Positions 58,204 to 64,000 of a stretch of DNA of 64,000 bases are shown here, one piece after another. The notes beneath the pieces were generated by a model, which saw nothing but the letters and a program-made list of their open reading frames with translations, searched no databases and had not been told where the DNA came from. This DNA comes from Nemophila menziesii (taxonomy: Eukaryota; Streptophyta; Magnoliopsida; Boraginales; Hydrophyllaceae), in the NCBI GenBank assembly GCA_029959085.1, contig JARWIR010000016.1, forward strand, positions 23,879,499-23,943,498. The letters are read 5' to 3'. Within the stretch, counting starts at the first letter, position 1; every line of letters starts with the position of its first letter. The translations under genes and the position numbers were made by a program.

Positions 58204-58611
58204 AAATATACGGCATGATTTTATATGTTATTCTTTGGTGTTCCGTAATCATTCATATTTACCAGTTCCCGTATGGGACAACAATATTCTGATGATACAA
58301 TTCATAACATTATTACATAAAATTGAGGTGATGCATACTAGGATAAAGTGGATAGAGAGTATGTAGTTACTTAGAACTCAATCGTAATTCTTAGATTTTA
58401 TGGATCACAACTTGCTTCCTTTTGCTCCGTTCTTGGAAAATTATTTGAAAAATTATCTGAAAAATCAGGAGAATAGATGAAGTAAAGATCATTATCTGCA
58501 AAAATATTTGTTTTTTTGTAAGATCAAAACAATTAGTAAGAATGAAAGGAAAAGAGGAGCACGAACTGGCAAGGCACTTACAAGATGGCTATGGCAATGA
58601 AAACAACAGTA
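58204..58611. other. Duplicated 3' flank of NLR-3
   Basis: Continuation of the block C flank after the foldback insertion, paralogous to 42580-42991 and 18500-18905. Confidence 0.7.
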
Positions 58612-61362
58612 TCAAGAAAGGTCGTGCAGTTTTCTGTTGCTGTCATAAGAATGAATAACTGGGATATGGCTAACCATCTGACGATCTTCACTATTCTTCT
58701 CAAGTCGAGCAATGAACTCTGTGCTCATATTATACAGAAGAAACTTCTCTACATGAGTGAGGTAATTGATCCCCCATGGTAGCGTTTTAAGATTCATGCA
58801 AGTAGAAAGAGAGAGGTTCCTAAGGTCAGGCATTGCTCCATTATGTATGAATATCGTATGTAGCGGAGAAACTTCTTCAACGCGTAACTTTTTTAGTTTC
58901 TTGAACTTTTCAGCTTCAAATATCAACTCCTCACCAAGGTAAGCATCAACCATTTCAAGCTCCATCAAATTAGGCAGATTTTGAAGATCCTTAAGTGGGT
59001 TATAATGTAATCTTGACCACTTTAGACGAATCTTTACAAGATTATCCAGTGAAGAGATCCAAGCTGGTACTTTCTCTAGGCACCCTTTTAAGTATAGACG
59101 TTGAAGATAGCGAGGCGGACTATTCATATCATGCAGATCAAGGCATTCTTCCTTGCTGATTGAACATAAATCTAAAGCAATAAGCATCTTCATCTTCTCT
59201 ATTGATGCACACAAGTCCTTCCCGTCTTTTTTTTTGATCGATACCATCCCGAGCTTCTTGAGCTGGGTCAAAGCTGCTAATTCTTTAACAAGCACACTAC
59301 TCTTGTCTGACTTCACCAGGGATAGCTTTTGCAAATTGGTTAGTGCCTTTATTCCTTCATGCACATTTGCACCTTCATCAAGAGAGTTGAATTCCACATA
59401 CATACTGTTCACATCACTTTTACCGTAAACTAAAAGATGACGCAGCTTATAAAGTTGCCACATCTCTTTCGGAATTTCTGTGACACGAGTTTCCCTGAGG
59501 TCTAAAGTTTCAAGACATGGAAGTTTTTTTATAGATCGCGGAACTGATTTAATCCTTGTATTCCTCAAACTTAGATATCGTAGAAGCTTGAGATAGAAAA
59601 CAAACTCTGGGAATTCTTCTAATAATGTATTTTCCAAGTCCAAGACTCTCAGCAATTTGAATTTACCTTGTACGAGTATATCATTAATCTCAGAAGAAGA
59701 GAGGTTACCCCATGTGATAGATATCATAGTACGAACACAACTCAAGTCTCGGTTCTTTATTTGAAGGATCTTTGGGTTTTGAATCGATAGACGACGAATT
59801 TTGTTATGTAAGACTCCTCCTGATCCATCTTTTTCTGCGGCATCAACTACAATGAAGTTATCTTCCTCCGCCTTTTGAATAAGAAATTCCTGTACGAGGT
59901 TTACTGCTCGACATGTTTTTACCCTTCCATCATAATCCATTTCACTGACATGAATTACATTTCTGCTAATAAGTTCGTGTAGATACTTTTCAGCGACCTC
60001 CTCTGGTGTTCTGCCACTTGGCTGTATCACAAATTCGGAAACCCATAAGCGAATAAGCCTTCCAAATTTAATCGAGTAGCCTGCTGGGAAAAAGCTAAAA
60101 TACAAGAAACAATTTCTGAGACTGTTTGAAAGATCTTTGTAACTTGGTAGTAATCTCTCGTTTATAATAGCAAGATCTGACTTTTCCGCAACTCCAGAAC
60201 CAAGGCTGTTGGAAAATCTTTCCCAAACACTTAGATGTGCAGGTTTCTTCGACAGTACATCACCTAATGCTACAATAGCTAGGGGTGAACCTTCACACTT
60301 TCTCACAATTTCCACAGAAGAGTTTTTCAACTCAGTATAGGGGCATATCCCGACATTATTTCTGAAAGCCTTCTTACAAAATAGTCTCAAAGCATCAGGC
60401 TCTTGTAAACTTGTTACGTGATGGATCCTATCACAAGGAGAAGCTACATCAGAGTTCCTTGTGGTAATAATAATTCTGCTATCGTAGTAATGATTATCAG
60501 GTAAGGTATTCTTCAGACTTTCCCAATCTTCTTTTCTCCAGACATTGTCTAGAACGAGAAGATATGTTTTTTTGTCTAGATAATACTTAAGATTTGACAG
60601 TAAATCAGCACCATGATCATATGGAATTGACTTCTTGTCTGATTTACAGAACTGATACAGCATGTTGTACATTATATCCTGAATGTTATGATTATTATTA
60701 TAGGAACGAGACAAATAAACCCAAGCATAACAATCAAAATGTCCCTTGACCATTTTGCTCTCGAAAACGTTGTTTACAAGAATGGATTTACCTGAACCGC
60801 CTGGACCATGTACAGCAATTGTATCGACTCTTGACGGTCCCTTAATCAACTGATCAGTCAGTTCTTGTATAGCCTTTTCAAAGCCGATTATCTCATCAGG
60901 AACATCGAGGATATGAGAATAAGAATGAGTATTTGGCGATAAACGTTCTGAATCATAACGTAATATATCCTTTGATTTTGATAATATACTTTCATTAAGA
61001 ATCTTTATTTTTGAAGAGATCCCATGAAGTGGAATCCAATGTTTGATAGAATGAGCAACTCCATAACCTTTATGGTAGATTCTTGATCGATCGTGAAGTT
61101 CACGAGGTAGATGAAGCATGAACTCATCTAAAACGTCTTGAATTTCATTAGCATCTTCTCGTAAATGTTGAACTTGAGTCTTACGTCTAGCGCTGCCTTC
61201 CGTATTGTCTTCGTTATCCTTAATGAAAGCTTCTATATCCTCCAACGATTTCTTGATACCTTTTATATCTTCATGCACATCTGTATGTTCGTAGTTGATG
61301 AAGGACATTACCTCATTGATCAAAGGTAGTACCCCAGCAATAGCAATAGCAAGATCTGCCAT
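58612..61362 (-). CDS. NLR-3: coiled-coil NB-ARC LRR immune receptor
   Basis: Single exon, 916 residues, ATG at 61362 (MADLAIAIAGVLP). It has the same domain order and signatures as NLR-1 and NLR-2, including GPGGSGKS, LLVLDNVW and CRAVNLVQEF (AVN in place of MHD). It differs most in the ARC1 part: a six-residue loss after SDVAS, a rewritten stretch RNNVGICPYTELKNSSVEIV, and a shortened SKKPAHLSVWERF segment. The LRR has SDVNSMYVEFNSLDEG like NLR-1. The frame is intact. Its 5' flank resembles the other copies only for about 230 bp, so its regulation may differ. Confidence 0.92.
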   Translation of the reverse strand: MADLAIAIAGVLPLINEVMSFINYEHTDVHEDIKGIKKSLEDIEAFIKDNEDNTEGSARRKTQVQHLREDANEIQDVLDEFMLHLPRELHDRSRIYHKGYGVAHSIKHWIPLHGISSKIKILNESILSKSKDILRYDSERLSPNTHSYSHILDVPDEIIGFEKAIQELTDQLIKGPSRVDTIAVHGPGGSGKSILVNNVFESKMVKGHFDCYAWVYLSRSYNNNHNIQDIMYNMLYQFCKSDKKSIPYDHGADLLSNLKYYLDKKTYLLVLDNVWRKEDWESLKNTLPDNHYYDSRIIITTRNSDVASPCDRIHHVTSLQEPDALRLFCKKAFRNNVGICPYTELKNSSVEIVRKCEGSPLAIVALGDVLSKKPAHLSVWERFSNSLGSGVAEKSDLAIINERLLPSYKDLSNSLRNCFLYFSFFPAGYSIKFGRLIRLWVSEFVIQPSGRTPEEVAEKYLHELISRNVIHVSEMDYDGRVKTCRAVNLVQEFLIQKAEEDNFIVVDAAEKDGSGGVLHNKIRRLSIQNPKILQIKNRDLSCVRTMISITWGNLSSSEINDILVQGKFKLLRVLDLENTLLEEFPEFVFYLKLLRYLSLRNTRIKSVPRSIKKLPCLETLDLRETRVTEIPKEMWQLYKLRHLLVYGKSDVNSMYVEFNSLDEGANVHEGIKALTNLQKLSLVKSDKSSVLVKELAALTQLKKLGMVSIKKKDGKDLCASIEKMKMLIALDLCSISKEECLDLHDMNSPPRYLQRLYLKGCLEKVPAWISSLDNLVKIRLKWSRLHYNPLKDLQNLPNLMELEMVDAYLGEELIFEAEKFKKLKKLRVEEVSPLHTIFIHNGAMPDLRNLSLSTCMNLKTLPWGINYLTHVEKFLLYNMSTEFIARLEKNSEDRQMVSHIPVIHSYDSNRKLHDLS

Positions 61363-61558
61363 CACGTCGCCTTTTGCTTCTCAAATTGCAAGAAAAAGGC
61401 TGTTTTTAACTTTTATTCACTTTTTCTATCTCTAAACATCATCTCATTCTACTTGATTAATTATTAGTGTTTGAGAAGAACCTTGTAATTTCGTCCTTTT
61501 TTCAATTATTCTCACTTCTTTTCTCGGCAGGTTCTTTGAACCCCTCATCTGTAATGTA

Positions 61559-61581
61559 ATTGTCCAGACGCGGTATCCGTA
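61559..61581 (-). promoter_or_regulatory. Conserved 23-bp box upstream of NLR-3
   Basis: Identical to the boxes upstream of NLR-1 and NLR-2, here 197 bp from the start codon because of small insertions between. Confidence 0.45.
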
Positions 61582-61716
61582 CAAACGAGTTAACACTTGA
61601 CTTGGAGTTTTTTTTTGTTTTTAGCTTTAATTTTTAAAGATATTGGCGTTCTGGCATACTGTGGAAAAGAATTGCGGATCTAACACCCGGACGGTAACCC
61701 GCTTCCCGTCCTTCCT

Positions 61717-61930
61717 GAAGGGCGGTCGGCTGGGTGCCGCCCCTAGTTAATTTTGTAATTAGGGGAAGGGCGGTCAGCGGGAGACCGTCCTTAGTCCTTA
61801 GTACAAGGATTAAAATAAGATTATTCTTAATTAAAATAATTTGGCCGCCAAAAGGGCGGTATGCTCCATAACGCCCTTAGTTTAAATTTTTAAAAAAAAA
61901 GAAGGGCGGTCACCGGGAGACCACCCTTAA
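61717..61930. repeat. Four hairpin-forming repeats around AAGGGCGGT
   Basis: At about 61717-61746, 61764-61793, 61850-61880 and 61901-61930, each reads roughly AAGGGCGGTC(a/c)(c/g)CGGGAGACC followed by (g/a)(t/c)CCTTA, so each can fold back on itself. They lie just upstream of the first exon of the mobile domain gene. Copy 3 is the most diverged. Confidence 0.65.
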
Positions 61931-61984
61931 CAGATTAAAAGGTTTTTGCCCCAAATCAGAAACTCTTTCCGGAAAATCATTAAA

Positions 61985-64000
61985 CCCTTGCCATCAACCG
62001 CCCCTTACCGCCGCCCCTTGCCACCCTTTGCCGTGCCGTGCCGTCATCTGCTCCTGTTCTTGGCCACTCAACTCATTTTCTAAAGCCCGTCTTGCTTTAT
62101 TCCTAAAATCAAAGGTAAGGGTTGTTCTTCTTTTTTTAATTTTGATTTTTATTTTTGTGAAATATTTTATTAGGTTGTTAATTTCGTGTAAAATATTAAT
62201 TGCTAATTTTATTTGTATCAATACATGATTTTTTTGAGTTATTTGGATGAATAAATTGACCATTTTAGTTATTTGCATATTTGGTTCTTTTTATGTTTAA
62301 TAATTGCACTATTAGTTATTTAAGTTTAATATAATTGCAATAGTAACCCGTATATAACTTGAATTCAAAGGAATTTATAATTCTAGATAATTTCATATTT
62401 GGTCCTTTTTTGTTTTAATAATTGCACTAATAGCCCTTTAAGTTTTTTGTAATTGCAAAGAACCCCATAGTTATTGTATGAATTTTTTTATATTTTGCAC
62501 TATTTGTTCTTTTATTTTATATATTTGCGATATTAGTCCTTTTATTTATTTACGGTCCTTATTTGTTGATAGGTATAATGGCTTCGAGTAGCAATTCGAA
62601 CACGCTTTTGTGGAGACAAACCAAACACGATCACCTAAGTGAAAGGGTTTGGAATAACGTAAGTTTTTTAGTGTATTTATATAATTTAATTTATTTGTTT
62701 TGGTAATGCTTATTTCTTTTTTGGGTTATAGGGTCGAGAAGCCGGTGCCACGATAAAACCATTAACCACTACTTCGTGAAAATTGGACCCACGGGTGGTG
62801 CCGCTTGTCGAACAAGCCGGGTTCGGCGAGATTCAGAAGATTGATCGGATAGTATTGGATCGCGCTCTACTATCCGCGATGGTCGAAAGGTGGAGACAGG
62901 AGACTCACACCTTTCATATGCCCGTCAGTGAGATGACCGTCACGTTACGAGACGTATCGATGATCTTGGGGCTGCCTATTAGAGGACGTGCGGTGACCGA
63001 TCCTATTCCGACTCACTTTGACTTTGAAGAAACGTGTCATCATTTATTTGGTGTGATTCCGGTACCCGATAGCCATAGGCGTAAAGTGATAGGGGTTTCG
63101 TGGTTAAAGACCACATTTGGTGATAGAAAACCCCGAGATGGAGCTACACCTGAAGAATTACGTCACTTCGCAACGGCCTACATTTTGTATGTAATTGGTA
63201 CTTTTCTTTTCCCAACTGGGAAACAAAACACCGTGCCGCAAATCTATCTTCCATTGTTGCGTGATTTAACGGAGATTAGTCAATATAGTTGGGGGTTGGC
63301 CACGCTATCATACTTATATAGTGGTCTTTGTCAAGCTTGTGAGGGAAAAATTTCAACCTTGAAAGGATGTGGGCTACTCTTACATGTATTTCTTTGAATT
63401 TTTAATTCCCGTAATGTTTTATTCTACTAATTGACTTTTCGTTCATTAAATAGTTATGGTGTTGGGATTATCTACATACTAGACCCCGAGTTTTAGTGAA
63501 CCCCGTACTAGAAGGATACGGTCCCGCTTCTCGATAGTAAGTTAATTGTTTTTGTTACATGCATCAAACTATGTGTTTTTAATGGTTACGTGTTTATCAA
63601 TTATTAGTTGGAATGGATCGAAGATATGGGTGAATAGTTGCGGTCGGACTTTGAGAATATATCGCGACGACTTAGACTTGCAAGAACCAAATCAGGTTGG
63701 TTTTTTTGGGATTAATTAGAAATCTAAACACGTGTTGATTATTTTATTTTTCTCGCTTAGGTTAATTGGACACCGTACGAGAATGCTAGAATTAATTTTG
63801 TTTCTGAAACCTGTTTGCAATGGCGCGAGGAGTATTTATGTGTCGTTCCACTTATCCACTTCAATAACGTTGAGTGGTACCATCCCGATCGCGTGTTGAG
63901 GCAATTCGGGTTCATTCAAGATATTCCCGATCCCATCGATCAAGAGCAAGATCGATATCATACAACAGTTGATCGAGTTGGGAAATCGGGAGAGAATTGG
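61985..64000 (+). CDS. Plant mobile domain (MAIN-like) gene, 5' part, with a premature stop
   Basis: The model is a non-coding first exon from about 61985 to 62114 (donor GTAAGG), resuming at 62573; coding from the ATG at 62578 (MASSSNSNTLLW) to 62658; then 62732-63385, 63454-63536, 63608-63695 and 63761 to beyond the window. All introns are GT...AG and phases agree. The plant mobile domain signature is clear: LVEQAGFGEIQKI, VERWRQETHTFHMPVSEMTV, TLRDVSMILGLPIRG, YLYSGLCQAC, then LWCWDYLHTRPRV. The only break is a TGA at 62777-62779, where the family has W before KLDPRVV, so G-to-A is likely. Such proteins act in meristem maintenance and silencing or are carried by transposons. It may be a recent pseudogene, an allele or a sequencing error. 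The 3' part is missing. Confidence 0.8.

Noticed and set aside
1..64000. CRISPR arrays, bacterial operons or ribosome binding sites
   Set aside because: None were seen; the window is plant nuclear DNA with spliced genes and plant retroelements.

Overview
The window is nuclear DNA of a flowering plant, most likely a eudicot. The evidence is spliced genes with GT/AG introns, plant-specific families (a VRN1-type B3 protein, coiled-coil NLR resistance proteins, a plant mobile domain protein) and AT-rich intergenic DNA dominated by plant transposable elements. I cannot name the species.

Layout. 0.3-0.7 kb holds a frameshifted 3' fragment of a MAG2L/RINT1-like gene. 2.8-4.3 kb holds a cluster of palindromes built on GGGTATATACCC. 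5.2-6.5 kb (minus) holds an apparently complete four-exon VRN1-like gene with two B3 domains. 6.6-18.4 kb is a mosaic of dead LINE pieces, MITEs and nested DNA transposons. Several of these have readable target-site duplications (TSDs): a Mutator-like (MULE) element inside another MULE at 7.86-10.49 kb, and a MULE inside an hAT element at 11.68-13.87 kb. That last MULE carries a three-exon, phase-consistent captured gene fragment.

18.4-61.4 kb is a tandem array of single-exon CC-NB-ARC-LRR genes, all on the minus strand: three full-length copies (18.9-21.7, 43.0-45.7 and 58.6-61.4 kb), a C-terminal relic (23.2-23.8 kb) and an N-terminal relic (47.8-48.2 kb). They lie in duplicated blocks A, B and C that share 3' and, in part, 5' flanks. 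A 23-bp box is identical upstream of all three full genes. Because the blocks are paralogous, later insertions can be checked against empty sites. Insertions read this way include an internally deleted Copia element lacking gag (39.3-42.4 kb), a tRNA-type SINE, two MITEs, a LINE that later received what is now a solo LTR (37.0-39.2 kb) and foldback MULEs. An older LINE (26.5-36.4 kb) is split by a 7.1-kb, internally deleted Gypsy element with 1.49-kb LTRs. The LTR/LINE junction is shared by blocks B and C, so it predates that duplication. A second, decayed Copia element (48.3-53.9 kb) sits beside the N-terminal NLR relic, and its 3' LTR is cut off at the edge of block C.

62.0-64.0 kb (plus) is the 5' part of a plant mobile domain (MAIN-like) gene with good splice sites but one premature stop; it runs off the window.

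The three NLRs would act as intracellular immune receptors. All three share a kinase-2 Asp-to-Asn change and an MHD motif replaced by AVN. The other genes show no evident pathway link to them.
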